The notes under the pieces were generated by a model, which worked only from the letters and a program-made list of their open reading frames with translations, did not search any database and was not told the DNA's origin. Both the position numbers and the translations under genes were made by a program. From HGM12998 sp900756495 (GTDB lineage Bacteria > Bacillota > Clostridia > Oscillospirales > Oscillospiraceae), in contig CAUEFI010000005.1 in assembly GCA_958477305.1 (NCBI GenBank), forward strand, positions 111,398 through 175,397: a DNA stretch of 64,000 nucleotides, in the 5' to 3' direction. Of the stretch, positions 1-7,860 are shown one piece after another (positions within the stretch are counted from its first letter, which is position 1; each line of letters starts with the position of its first letter).

Positions 1-349
1 GAAGCCCGTAGAAGACGGCGTCCACGGCGCGGCTCTGACGGAAGGACTTGAGAAAGCGGGCGATGATCAGAATCACGATGATGGAGGGGCATATAAGGCC
101 GAGGGTGGCAACTACCGCGCCCACAGGCCCGCCGATATGAAAGCCGACATAGGTGGCCATATTGACGCCCATCGCACCGGGGGTAGACTCTGAAATGGCG
201 ATCATATTGGCCAGATCGGCGGCGGAAAACCAGCCGGTCGTCTCGCCCATTGCCTGGAGAAAGGGAATGGTGGCCAAGCCGCCCCCAATGGAAAAGAGGC
301 CTGTTTTAAAGAATTCAAAGAAGAGGCGAACCAGAATCACTTCTGCCAC
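1..349 (-). CDS. Chromate transporter (CHR) family half-protein, partial at window edge
   Basis: The minus strand reads into the window edge as a CHR-domain membrane protein. After a GTG start (347-349) come a short amphipathic segment, a glycine-rich FSIGGGLATIPFL stretch and a TPGAMGVNMATYVGF motif, the hallmark of one CHR domain. In other bacteria such half-size CHR proteins work as pairs to export chromate or a related oxyanion; the substrate here is not shown. The start overlaps the end of the upstream CHR gene by 13 bases, so the two are translationally coupled. The C-terminus lies outside the window. Confidence 0.85.
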   Translation of the reverse strand, partial: MAEVILVRLFFEFFKTGLFSIGGGLATIPFLQAMGETTGWFSAADLANMIAISESTPGAMGVNMATYVGFHIGGPVGAVVATLGLICPSIIVILIIARFLKSFRQSRAVDAVFYGL

Positions 350-915
350 CCCCTTGCAGCCCGAAGGGAGAGCCCGCAGACGCCGGCGATAACGACCAGT
401 ACCACGGGAGATACCAGAAACGAGAGCGCGGGCACTGCATCTGTCAGGGGGCCGGAAAAGACGGACAGCAGAAAAATAACAAGGAAAATAACAAAAGTGG
501 GCTTGTCGATCACCGTATTCTTCCGCAGCTTAAGAACGCTGGAGGCGATGAGCGCACAGACACAGGCCCGCACGCCGGAAAAGGCGTGCCCCACCGCCGG
601 AATATCGGCGAAATTCTGTAAAAAGGCTGCGATAACCATGATGATGACAATGGAGGGGAACACCACGCCTAAAGTGGCGATCATACCACCGCTGTTGCCC
701 TTCTGCCGGTACCCGACAAAGGTAGCTGTATTGACGGCGATGACGCCTGGCGTACACTGACCAATGGCATAGCAGTCGGCCAGCTCATCCTCTGAGATCC
801 AGCTTTTCTTGTCCACCACCTCCCGCTGAAGAATGGGGAGCATGGCATAGCCGCCTCCAAAGGTACATACGCCGACACGGGAGAAGGTGAGGAAGAGATC
901 GAGATAGGTATTCAC
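337..915 (-). CDS. Chromate transporter (CHR) family half-protein
   Basis: A 192-residue polytopic membrane protein carrying one CHR domain: FSRVGVCTFGGGYAMLPIL near the N-terminus and TPGVIAVNTATFVGY around residues 55-70, followed by hydrophobic segments to the C-terminus. Family knowledge says paired short CHR proteins form one functional oxyanion transporter; the second half is the next gene downstream, which overlaps this one by 13 bases. The GTG start lies directly after the nadE stop codon (TAA then GTG), so the gene is probably co-transcribed and coupled with nadE. A role in chromate efflux is a family-based guess; sulfate or another anion is possible. Confidence 0.88.
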   Translation of the reverse strand: MNTYLDLFLTFSRVGVCTFGGGYAMLPILQREVVDKKSWISEDELADCYAIGQCTPGVIAVNTATFVGYRQKGNSGGMIATLGVVFPSIVIIMVIAAFLQNFADIPAVGHAFSGVRACVCALIASSVLKLRKNTVIDKPTFVIFLVIFLLSVFSGPLTDAVPALSFLVSPVVLVVIAGVCGLSLRAARGWQK

Positions 916-2838
916 TTACTCCAGTCCCTCCAATTCCTCCAGCCACAGCCGGGCCGATGCGTCCGAAGGCATTCGCCAGTCTCCGCGGGGAGAGAGGGTT
1001 ACCGAGCCGACTTTGGGGCCGTCGGGGAGGCAGGAACGCTTAAACTGTTGGGCAAAGAACCGGCGGTAGAAGATCCGCTCCCATTTGAGGATGGTGGCGC
1101 GGTCATAGGTCCGGCCAAAGGCGTGCTCGGCCATCCGCAGGACCTTTTTGGGGGCAAATCCCCACCGGACTGCATAGTAGAGGAAGAAATCGTGGAGCTC
1201 ATAGGGGCCCACCAGATCCTCCGTCCTCTGACTGATTTTCCCCTCAATGGCGGGAAGCAGCTCGGGGGAGACCGGGGTATCAAGGATATCGGCCAGCACG
1301 TGGGAGAGGGCGGGATCCTCCTCCGCCTTGTCCCCGCACACGAAGCTTACCAGATGGCGCACCAGAGTTTTGGGAATGGAGGCGTTCACTCCATACATCG
1401 ACATATGGTCCCCGTTGTAGGTGGCCCAGCCCAGGGCCAGCTCGGATAGATCCCCAGTGCCCACTACAAGGCCGCCAGTCTGGTTGGCGATGTCCATCAG
1501 AACCTGGGTTCGCTCCCGGGCCTGCCCGTTTTCAAAGGTCACGTCGTGGCACTCCATGGATTGGCCGATGTCCCGGAAGTGGGATTTGACAGTGCCCGAG
1601 ATATCGATACGCCGCAGGGTGGTGCCCAACCGTTCGGCCAGCTCCACAGCGTTGTCCCGCGTACGGTCGGTGGTGCCGAAGCAGGGCATGGTGACGGCAA
1701 TGATATCGCTGGCCGGGCGGTCCAGCAGCTTGACGGCGATGCCGGTGATAAGGACGGCCAGTGTGGAGTCCAGCCCGCCGGAGAGACCTACCACAGCCGT
1801 TCGCGCACCGGTGTGCTCCAGCCGCTGCTTGAGGCCAAGGGCGGCTATTTTGAGGATCTCACCGCACCGGGCGGCCCGATCCTCGGCGTCCTCCGGGACA
1901 AAGGGCGTGGGAGAGAGGGGGCGGGTCAGGGTGGCGGTGGAGGGAGCCAGTGAGAAGTGCTGGGTGAAAAAGCCGCCTTCGCCCGACGCGGGATACGTAT
2001 TCATCCGCCGCCGCTCATAGAGGAGCTTCTCCACATCGATCTCGCTGACGGTGAGCCCTGTGGAAAAGCGCCGCTCAGCGAGGAGAGCGCCGTTTTCGGC
2101 GATGAGATTGTGGCCTGCAAAGACCATGTCGGTGGAGGACTCCCCCTCCCCGGCGTCGGCGTAGATATAGCCGCAGATAAGCCGGGCGGACTGCCCTGTG
2201 ACCAGTGCCCGGCGGTAGGCGGCCTTGCCCACCGTCTCGTCGGAGGCCGACAGGTTGAGAATCAGCGTCGCTCCCCGGGCGGCCAGCGCCAGAGAGGGAG
2301 GGGCTGTGGCCCATAGGTCCTCGCACAACTCTACCCCGATGGTCAGCGCGGGCATTGTTTCGCATGCAAAGAGCTGCCGCGGAGAGAAGCGGGCCCGCTG
2401 CCCGGCCAGTGCAACGGAAAGGCAGCAGTCATCAGAGGGGGCCGGCGCAAACCAGCGCTGCTCATAGAATTCTCCATAGTTGGGGAGATGGGTCTTGGGG
2501 ATGACGCCCAGGATTTCCCCCTTATGGATGACCACCGCGCAATTGTAAAGCTTGCCGCCCGTACGTACCGGCATTCCCAGGGCAGTCAGCATGTCCAGGT
2601 TTTTGGTCGCCTCCAGCACGGTGGCCAGGCCCTCCTCAGCGCCCTGGAGCAGTGTGTGCTGAAAAAAGAGGTCGGCACAGGTATACCCTGTCATACACAG
2701 CTCAGGCAGCGTCAGTACCCGGACTCCCTGCCGGTGGGCCTCCCGCATCAGAGTAAAAATCTGTTCAGCGTTGTGGCGGCAGTCGCCTACTTTGATCTTG
2801 GGCGTCCCGGCGGCTGCCTTGAGAAATCCGTCCCGCAT
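916..2838 (-). CDS. nadE: Glutamine-dependent NAD+ synthetase
   Basis: Makes NAD+ from deamido-NAD+ using ATP and glutamine-derived ammonia, in the cytoplasm. The 640 residues fit the long two-domain form. The N-terminal nitrilase-type glutaminase has Glu46 (LPELCM), Lys115 (PKTHLPNYGE) and Cys172 (GVELCEDLW) as the expected triad. The C-terminal synthetase has the ATP pyrophosphatase loop SGGLDS at residues 353-358. An AAGGAGG-like site precedes the ATG at 2838, and a sigma-A-type promoter lies 45-73 bases upstream. It is the first gene of a minus-strand unit with the two CHR genes. Confidence 0.96.
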   Translation of the reverse strand: MRDGFLKAAAGTPKIKVGDCRHNAEQIFTLMREAHRQGVRVLTLPELCMTGYTCADLFFQHTLLQGAEEGLATVLEATKNLDMLTALGMPVRTGGKLYNCAVVIHKGEILGVIPKTHLPNYGEFYEQRWFAPAPSDDCCLSVALAGQRARFSPRQLFACETMPALTIGVELCEDLWATAPPSLALAARGATLILNLSASDETVGKAAYRRALVTGQSARLICGYIYADAGEGESSTDMVFAGHNLIAENGALLAERRFSTGLTVSEIDVEKLLYERRRMNTYPASGEGGFFTQHFSLAPSTATLTRPLSPTPFVPEDAEDRAARCGEILKIAALGLKQRLEHTGARTAVVGLSGGLDSTLAVLITGIAVKLLDRPASDIIAVTMPCFGTTDRTRDNAVELAERLGTTLRRIDISGTVKSHFRDIGQSMECHDVTFENGQARERTQVLMDIANQTGGLVVGTGDLSELALGWATYNGDHMSMYGVNASIPKTLVRHLVSFVCGDKAEEDPALSHVLADILDTPVSPELLPAIEGKISQRTEDLVGPYELHDFFLYYAVRWGFAPKKVLRMAEHAFGRTYDRATILKWERIFYRRFFAQQFKRSCLPDGPKVGSVTLSPRGDWRMPSDASARLWLEELEGLE

Positions 2839-2882
2839 TGTACTACCTCCTTGCGGTCTGCATACAGTAAAATTCAGTTTCT

Positions 2883-2911
2883 ATCATACCCCATTCCGCT
2901 CCGGATTGCAA
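2883..2911 (-). promoter_or_regulatory. Probable sigma-A promoter of nadE
   Basis: On the minus strand TTGCAA (2906-2911) and TATGAT (2883-2888) are separated by 17 bases, a good vegetative promoter about 45 bases upstream of the nadE start. Confidence 0.6.
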
Positions 2912-2931
2912 CGGCGGCCCCGAGAAAACCC

Positions 2932-2961
2932 AAAAGCCCCGGCCTTCCGGCCGGGGCTTTT
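2932..2961. terminator. Perfect 13-bp hairpin flanked by A/T runs
   Basis: Arms AAAAGCCCCGGCC and its exact complement are separated by TTCC. The A and T runs at the ends make it look bidirectional. It sits in the divergent gap between nadE and the P-type ATPase, where no gene would obviously need a terminator. The remaining 220 bases up to the ATPase promoter hold no open frame or recognisable RNA that I can support. Confidence 0.65.
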
Positions 2962-3183
2962 GAGGTGTGTGTTGTTCTGCAAAGGTGTTGGAGAGGGATA
3001 AGAGAGGAATTGGTTTGGTGTTGGGAGGATGTGTTTTGATTCATTTCTGAATCTGGGGTTATCATACCCGGTAAATAAGGCCAAATCATGACGGGTTTGT
3101 GAATAATCTGTAAATTGAACGGGTAGCCTAAAAATGGGGTGCCATGGCCGCATTTTTCATTTGTTTTTCCAAGGCCAGCCTGG

Positions 3184-3212
3184 TTGACAGCCCAATGGAT
3201 GGATAGTATAAT
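3184..3212 (+). promoter_or_regulatory. Consensus sigma-A promoter of the P-type ATPase
   Basis: TTGACA (3184-3189), a 17-base spacer and TATAAT (3207-3212) match the vegetative consensus at all twelve positions. Predicted transcription start is near 3219. Confidence 0.85.
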
Positions 3213-3217
3213 TCACC

Positions 3218-3241
3218 AAGAGGAAATTTAATTTACCTCTT
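3218..3241. promoter_or_regulatory. Palindrome at the predicted +1, possible operator
   Basis: AAGAGG and CCTCTT arms flank an AT-rich centre exactly where transcription from the 3184-3212 promoter should begin. This is a typical place for a repressor site; no regulator gene is adjacent, so the binder is unknown. Confidence 0.35.
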
Positions 3242-3264
3242 TTAATTTATGACGGAAAGTGACG

Positions 3265-5901
3265 ATGGCTATGGAGACAGTGAAAAAACACTGGCACACG
3301 CTGGAGGGGGCGCAGGCCCTGGCCGGACTGGACAGTGACGCAGCGGGCGGCCTCACCGGAGCAGAAGCGGCCCGCCGGCTGGAGCAGTACGGCCCCAACG
3401 CCCTGGCGGAGGGGAAGAAAAAGTCGGTGCTCCAGGTCTTTCTGGAACAGTTCAAGGACCTGATGGTCATCATCTTGATCATTGCCGCGGTGGTCTCTCT
3501 GATCTCGGGAGAGGGGGAGAGCACCCTCGTGATTTTTGCCGTTCTGATCCTCAACGCCATATTGGGGACTGTACAGCACTTCAAAGCGGAGAAATCCCTG
3601 GCGAGCCTGAAGGCCATGTCGGCTCCGACGGCACGGGTACTGCGGAACGGAGTGCGCAGCGAGATTCCATCGCTCCAGGTGGTTCCCGGCGATATCGTTC
3701 TGCTGGAGGCCGGCGACATGGTGGTGGCGGACGGGCGCATCCTGGAGAACTTCTCCCTGAAGGTCAATGAGAGCTCCCTCACCGGTGAGAGCGAGGGCGT
3801 GGAGAAGACGGACGCCGTAATCCCGGAGGAGGAGGTCGCTCTGGGCGATCGGAAGAACATGGTGTTCTCCGGATCGCTGGTGACCTACGGCCGGGCCACT
3901 GTGCTGGTCACCGGAACCGGGATGGAGACCGAACTGGGCAAGGTAGCCGCCCTGATGAATCAGACTCAGCAGCGCAAGACCCCGCTTCAGCAGTCGCTGG
4001 ACAACTTCAGTAAAAAGCTGGCTGTCATCATCATGGTCATCTGCGCCGCCGTCTTCCTGCTCTCTCTGTACCATAAGAATCCCCCGCTGGACGCTCTGAT
4101 GTTTGCGGTAGCCCTTGCGGTGGCCGCCATTCCGGAGGCGCTCAGCTCCATCGTCACCATCGTTCAGGCCATGGGTACGCAGAAGATGGCGCGGCAGAAC
4201 GCCATTATCAAGGACCTGAAGGCTGTGGAGACGCTGGGCGCGGTCTCGGTGATCTGCTCCGACAAGACGGGCACCCTGACCCAGAACAAGATGACGCCCC
4301 AGAAGATCTATGCCGACGGGCTGCTGCTGGACGGCCGGGACCTGGATCTCTCCAACCCGGCCCAGCGCCAGCTGCTCAAGGCGGCCGTTCTGGCCAGCGA
4401 CGCCACGGAGGTGGACGGCGTGGCCATCGGCGACCCTACGGAAGTAGCGTTAGTAATGCTGGGAGATCACTTCGGCGTGGAAGAGGTGACCTACCGCAGC
4501 CAGCACCCCCGGCTGAAGGAGCTGGCCTTCGACTCAGACCGCAAGCTCATGTCCACCCTCCATGATATTGAAGGGGTTCCGACGCTGTATACCAAGGGAG
4601 CCATAGACGTGCTCCTGGCCCGCTCCACCTCCATACTCACCAGCAGAGGGGTGGTGCCCCTCACCTCCGAGCAGAAGGAGGCGGTTTCCCGGGTCAACAT
4701 GGAGCTTTCCATGGAGGGCCTGCGGGTGCTGGCGTTCGCCTACCGGGAGCTGCCCGCAGTGCGGGATCTGACCCTGGAGGATGAGAACGAGTATACCTTT
4801 ATCGGCCTTATCTCCATGATCGATCCCCCGCGGCCCGAGGCCATTCAGGCGGTAGCGGACGCCAAGCGGGGCGGTATCCGGACGATTATGATCACCGGAG
4901 ACCACAAGGTAACGGCCTCGGCCATTGCACGGCAGCTTGGCATCTTCCGGGAGGGCGACGAGGCACTCTCCGGGCTGGAGCTGGACGCCATGACCGACGC
5001 CGATCTGGATCAGCGCCTGGAGACGATCTCGGTGTACGCCCGCGTCTCCCCCGAGCATAAAATCCGCATTGTAGGAGCATGGCAGCGCAAGGGCAGGATT
5101 GTCTCCATGACCGGGGACGGGGTGAACGACGCCCCGGCCCTCAAGGCCGCCGATATCGGCGTGGCTATGGGCATCACGGGCACCGAGGTCTCCAAGGGCG
5201 CGGCCTCCATGATCCTGGCCGACGACAACTTTGCCACCATTGTCAAGGCGGTGGTCAACGGCCGGGGCGTCTATACCAACATCAAAAACGCCATTAATTT
5301 TCTCCTCTCGGGCAATATGGCCGGTATTTTCTGCGTTCTCATTACCTCCCTGATGAATCTGCCCATGCCCTTTGCCGCCGTTCACCTGCTCTTTATCAAC
5401 CTGCTCACCGACTCCCTCCCCGCCATCGCCATCGGTGTGGAGCCAGCCCGCCAGGGCCTGCTGGATCAAAAGCCGCGGGATCCCAATGAGCCCATTCTCA
5501 ACCGCAGCCTCATGACCCGCATCCTGGCTTACGGAGCCTGCATCGCCGCGGCCACCATGGCAGCCTTCACCCTGGGGCTGAACGCCGCCAACGGCGGTGC
5601 GGCCCTGGCCTCGACCATGGCCTTTGCCACCCTGACCCTGGCCCGGCTCTTTCACGGCTTCAACTGCCGGGGGGAGAACAGCATCTTCCGCCTGGGCCTG
5701 TCCACCAACCGGGCCAGCCTCGGGGCATTTGCCGCCGGTGTGGTGCTGCTCTGCGCGGTCCTCTTTATTCCCGGCCTCAACGGGCTGTTTCAAATCAGCC
5801 CCTTTACGCTGGCCCAGATGGGACAGATTGTCCTGCTGGCCGTTCTGCCCACCGCGGCCATCCAGATCTGGAAGGTGCTGCGGGATCACTGGAAATGGTA
5901 G
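3265..5901 (+). CDS. Calcium-transporting P-type ATPase (P2A-like)
   Basis: A membrane ATP-driven cation pump of about 878 residues. It shows the actuator motif TGES (about residue 173), the phosphorylated Asp in DKTGT (about 333), MITGDHK, and the hinge TGDGVNDAP (about 616). Membrane residues fit the Ca2+ subgroup: AIPEAL in M4 (about 290) and NLLTDSLP in M6 (about 712). The N-terminal cation-ATPase domain and C-terminal membrane domain are complete. ATG 3265 follows GGAAAG at good spacing; GTG 3259 and ATG 3271 are alternatives. It stands alone between its own strong promoter and a strong terminator. Ca2+ is the likely substrate, although some close relatives move Mn2+. Confidence 0.92.
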   Translation: MAMETVKKHWHTLEGAQALAGLDSDAAGGLTGAEAARRLEQYGPNALAEGKKKSVLQVFLEQFKDLMVIILIIAAVVSLISGEGESTLVIFAVLILNAILGTVQHFKAEKSLASLKAMSAPTARVLRNGVRSEIPSLQVVPGDIVLLEAGDMVVADGRILENFSLKVNESSLTGESEGVEKTDAVIPEEEVALGDRKNMVFSGSLVTYGRATVLVTGTGMETELGKVAALMNQTQQRKTPLQQSLDNFSKKLAVIIMVICAAVFLLSLYHKNPPLDALMFAVALAVAAIPEALSSIVTIVQAMGTQKMARQNAIIKDLKAVETLGAVSVICSDKTGTLTQNKMTPQKIYADGLLLDGRDLDLSNPAQRQLLKAAVLASDATEVDGVAIGDPTEVALVMLGDHFGVEEVTYRSQHPRLKELAFDSDRKLMSTLHDIEGVPTLYTKGAIDVLLARSTSILTSRGVVPLTSEQKEAVSRVNMELSMEGLRVLAFAYRELPAVRDLTLEDENEYTFIGLISMIDPPRPEAIQAVADAKRGGIRTIMITGDHKVTASAIARQLGIFREGDEALSGLELDAMTDADLDQRLETISVYARVSPEHKIRIVGAWQRKGRIVSMTGDGVNDAPALKAADIGVAMGITGTEVSKGAASMILADDNFATIVKAVVNGRGVYTNIKNAINFLLSGNMAGIFCVLITSLMNLPMPFAAVHLLFINLLTDSLPAIAIGVEPARQGLLDQKPRDPNEPILNRSLMTRILAYGACIAAATMAAFTLGLNAANGGAALASTMAFATLTLARLFHGFNCRGENSIFRLGLSTNRASLGAFAAGVVLLCAVLFIPGLNGLFQISPFTLAQMGQIVLLAVLPTAAIQIWKVLRDHWKW

Positions 5902-5956
5902 GAAAGACAAGGGCCCATAATGTCCATACAGGGTCCGAAATGAAGTTATAAGTAAA

Positions 5957-5998
5957 AAAGACAGCGGGGACTTTATAAAGGCCCCGCTGTCTTTTTTT
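5957..5998 (+). terminator. Rho-independent terminator after the ATPase
   Basis: A 13-bp stem (5957-5969 with 5982-5994) is followed by a run of seven T residues, 55 bases after the ATPase stop. Confidence 0.9.
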
Positions 5999-6036
5999 GC
6001 ACTGCGATGTCCCTGCCCGGGAGGAGGTGAGATAGG

Positions 6037-6065
6037 TTGAAAAAGCCCTGCACCAGTGCTATACT
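6037..6065 (+). promoter_or_regulatory. Probable sigma-A promoter of the flavoprotein gene
   Basis: TTGAAA (6037-6042), a 17-base spacer and TATACT (6060-6065) lie 45 bases upstream of the GTG start. Confidence 0.7.
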
Positions 6066-6109
6066 AAACAACAATACAGTTCCGAAAGAAGCTGGAGGGA
6101 GGTATTGCC

Positions 6110-6727
6110 GTGAAGGTGTTATTGATCAATGGAAGTCCCCACGCAGAGGGGAATACCCGCACAGCACTGCGTGAGATGGAGCGTGTATTTGCAGCGGAAG
6201 GAATTGAAACAGACCTTGTATGGATTGGAAATCAGGACGTCAGGGGATGTATTGCCTGTAATACCTGCGCAAGAACCGGGAAGTGCTGTTTTGACGACAT
6301 AGTAAACGCAACAGCCCATCAGTTTGAGGAGGCGGACGGGCTGGTAGTTGGGAGCCCTGTATACTATGCCTCTGCAAACGCCACGCTGATTGCCTATCTG
6401 GACAGGTTGTTTTACAGCACGCCTTTCGATAAGACCATGAAAGTAGGCGCCGCCGTTGCGGCGGCACGCAGAGGCGGCTTGACATCTACATTTGACGAAC
6501 TGAATAAGTATTTTACGATCTGCGGTATGCCTGTCGCCTCCGGCCAATATTGGAACGGTATCCACGGCAGAACGGCGGGAGAGGCGGAACAGGACGCGGA
6601 GGGCCTGCAGATGATGAGGACGCTGGCAAGGAATATGTCGTTTCTCATAAAGTCGATTGCTCTGGGAAAGGAGCGGTATGGCCTGCCCGAAACGGAAGTA
6701 AGAGTTGCTACGAATTTTATCAGATAA
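6110..6727 (+). CDS. Flavodoxin-fold NAD(P)H-dependent FMN reductase family protein
   Basis: A cytoplasmic 205-residue protein of the iron-sulfur-flavoprotein/NADPH-dependent FMN reductase type. The FMN phosphate loop is NGSPHAEGNT at residues 7-16. A CIACNTCARTGKC stretch (about 47-59) resembles the compact cysteine motif that binds a cluster in ISF proteins. GSPVYYASAN (about 84) is the second FMN-contact motif. Relatives pass electrons to quinones, nitro compounds or ferredoxin; the substrate here is unknown. GTG 6110 has a strong GGAGGGAGG site. The gene is monocistronic, with its own promoter and terminator. Confidence 0.88.
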   Translation: MKVLLINGSPHAEGNTRTALREMERVFAAEGIETDLVWIGNQDVRGCIACNTCARTGKCCFDDIVNATAHQFEEADGLVVGSPVYYASANATLIAYLDRLFYSTPFDKTMKVGAAVAAARRGGLTSTFDELNKYFTICGMPVASGQYWNGIHGRTAGEAEQDAEGLQMMRTLARNMSFLIKSIALGKERYGLPETEVRVATNFIR

Positions 6728-6767
6728 GTGCGCGACCTATCCGGCTCATCTGTGTGTAAAAATAGGG

Positions 6768-6810
6768 GTCCGGACGGCAGCATGATATGTTGCCGTCCGG
6801 ACTGTTTTTT
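6768..6810 (+). terminator. Rho-independent terminator
   Basis: A 12-bp perfect stem (6768-6779 with 6791-6802) is followed by a T-rich tail. It ends just before the convergent XRE regulator gene. Confidence 0.9.
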
Positions 6811-6824
6811 CTTTACATACGCGA

Positions 6825-7151
6825 CTAAAGTTTCTGCTCCGTCACCCAGTCGAGAAAGTGCTCGACCAGGGAGAGCTGTCCCGGCGTCAGGCTGCGCAGC
6901 CGTTCTGCCGTGCTCTGCCACTCCTCGCCTTTTTTCCGGTAGGTTCCTACCAGAAACTCGTCCGGCGTGGTACCCAGCGCGTCAGCGAGACGCATGATGA
7001 CCTCCACAGAGGGAATAGAGGTGGAGCGCTCAATATTGGAGAGGTATTGGTCGCTGATATCGCACAGCTCGGCTACCTTTGACTGTGTCAGCTGCAGCAA
7101 TTTTCGCCGCCGGGCGATACGGGCGCCAACGGCATGGTAATTCAGTTTCAA
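6825..7151 (-). CDS. XRE-family HTH transcriptional regulator
   Basis: A 108-residue DNA-binding protein. The helix-turn-helix occupies roughly residues 8-62, with LTQSKVAELCDISDQYLSNIE as its recognition region and IPSVEVIMRLADALG as the typical fourth-helix segment. A short, probably dimerising C-terminus follows (RLRSLTPGQLSLVEHFLDWV). It is divergent from the small gene at 7294, and two 16-bp dyads lie between them, so it most likely represses that promoter and perhaps its own. The ligand or signal is unknown. Confidence 0.88.
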   Translation of the reverse strand: MKLNYHAVGARIARRRKLLQLTQSKVAELCDISDQYLSNIERSTSIPSVEVIMRLADALGTTPDEFLVGTYRKKGEEWQSTAERLRSLTPGQLSLVEHFLDWVTEQKL

Positions 7152-7219
7152 GGCATAGGCCTCCCACTTCTTTTATACCTATCATATCCATATTTCTCCT
7201 AAAATAAGAATCAATTGTT

Positions 7220-7235
7220 AGTTTAAAATCAAACT
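7220..7235. promoter_or_regulatory. Putative XRE operator 1
   Basis: An AGTTT-N6-AAACT dyad whose last base overlaps the -35 hexamer of the promoter at 7235-7263. It matches the inverted copy at 7261-7276 at 15 of 16 positions. Confidence 0.55.
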
Positions 7236-7263
7236 TGACATTATATTTTATTCATATTATAGT
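7235..7263 (+). promoter_or_regulatory. Sigma-A promoter of the small gene at 7294
   Basis: TTGACA (7235-7240), a 17-base spacer and TATAGT (7258-7263). Both ends overlap the two dyads, so repressor binding would block RNA polymerase. Confidence 0.75.
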
Positions 7264-7276
7264 TTGATTATAAACT
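7261..7276. promoter_or_regulatory. Putative XRE operator 2
   Basis: A second AGTTT-N6-AAACT dyad, in inverted orientation relative to operator 1. It overlaps the end of the -10 hexamer and the transcription start. Confidence 0.55.
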
Positions 7277-7293
7277 GTTAAGGGGGGAGCCCT

Positions 7294-7539
7294 GTGGAAA
7301 GAAGAGCGCAATGCCCCGATTTATTAGAGGCTCTGGCTGAACTTGCGGGGTGCGATTATCTCTCCGACCTGCGCAATCCCCGCTTTCTCCCAGCCGTCCG
7401 CGGGGCGCTGGAACAGATCCCGGCGGAGGCCTATCCTGCCGCGCAGTGGCGGGAGGCGGCCTGTTACCTATCCTGTCCGCGCCTGATGAACGAAAGTGCG
7501 GTACAAATTCGGCGCGGCCTGCTGGAGACCACCGCTTGA
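7294..7539 (+). CDS. Small protein of unknown function
   Basis: An 81-residue soluble protein, rich in Ala, Leu and Glu, with no signal peptide, membrane segment or motif I recognise. A possible cysteine pair is spread through CPDLL, GCDYL, CYL and CPRL. The GTG start at 7294 follows GGGGGGAGCC. The gene has a strong promoter flanked by two operators, with a divergent XRE regulator that probably controls it. The thrS promoter overlaps its last codons (TTGACA begins one base before the stop codon), so the two units are tightly packed. I cannot assign a function. Confidence 0.65.
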   Translation: MERRAQCPDLLEALAELAGCDYLSDLRNPRFLPAVRGALEQIPAEAYPAAQWREAACYLSCPRLMNESAVQIRRGLLETTA

Positions 7540-7564
7540 CAACCTGTTGTGAACGTGTTATAGT
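7536..7564 (+). promoter_or_regulatory. Sigma-A promoter of the thrS T-box leader
   Basis: TTGACA (7536-7541), 17 bases, TATAGT (7559-7564). It overlaps the stop codon of the preceding small gene; predicted transcription start is near 7571. Confidence 0.8.
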
Positions 7565-7570
7565 TACTCC

Positions 7571-7826
7571 GCATCAAGGCAATGATGGGGACCGCACCCT
7601 GTACCGCCCCTCCAGAGAGGAAGCGCCGAGGCTGAAAGTGCTTCCGGGCCGCGGACAGATCGTCACCGCCCCTGAGCTGCCCACCGAACCTTTTTTGTAG
7701 GCTGGGCCGGGCCCTCCCGTTACAGAGGAACACGAGCGGCAGCGGTGTGATTCCGCTGCAAGCAGGGTGGAACCGTGGGACATCTCGTCTCACCCCTGAG
7801 AAATATTCAGGGGTGAGGCGTTTTTC
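7571..7826 (+). ncRNA. T-box riboswitch (threonine type) upstream of thrS
   Basis: An RNA leader that senses uncharged tRNA-Thr and lets transcription continue into thrS. The T-box core AGGGTGGAACCGTGGG is at 7764-7779. The stem I distal region shows the usual AGAGAGGAAG...GAAAGTG pattern at about 7613-7640. An ACC codon at 7665-7667, on the 3' side of stem I, is the likely specifier for threonine (inferred from position and the downstream gene). A terminator hairpin at 7789-7817 followed by a T run completes the antiterminator/terminator switch. Confidence 0.93.
7789..7826 (+). terminator. T-box-controlled terminator
   Basis: An 11-bp stem (7789-7799 with 7807-7817) is followed by GCG and TTTTTCTTT. 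It is the terminator alternative to the T-box antiterminator. Confidence 0.88.
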
Positions 7827-7860
7827 TTTGCCTGCCCCAAGACATTGAGGAGGAATCACC

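Noticed and set aside
4534..5910. A 458-codon open frame on the minus strand opposite the P-type ATPase
   Set aside because: It mirrors a GC-rich coding strand, has Gly/His/Gln-rich nonsense composition and no domain; the plus-strand ATPase is unambiguous.
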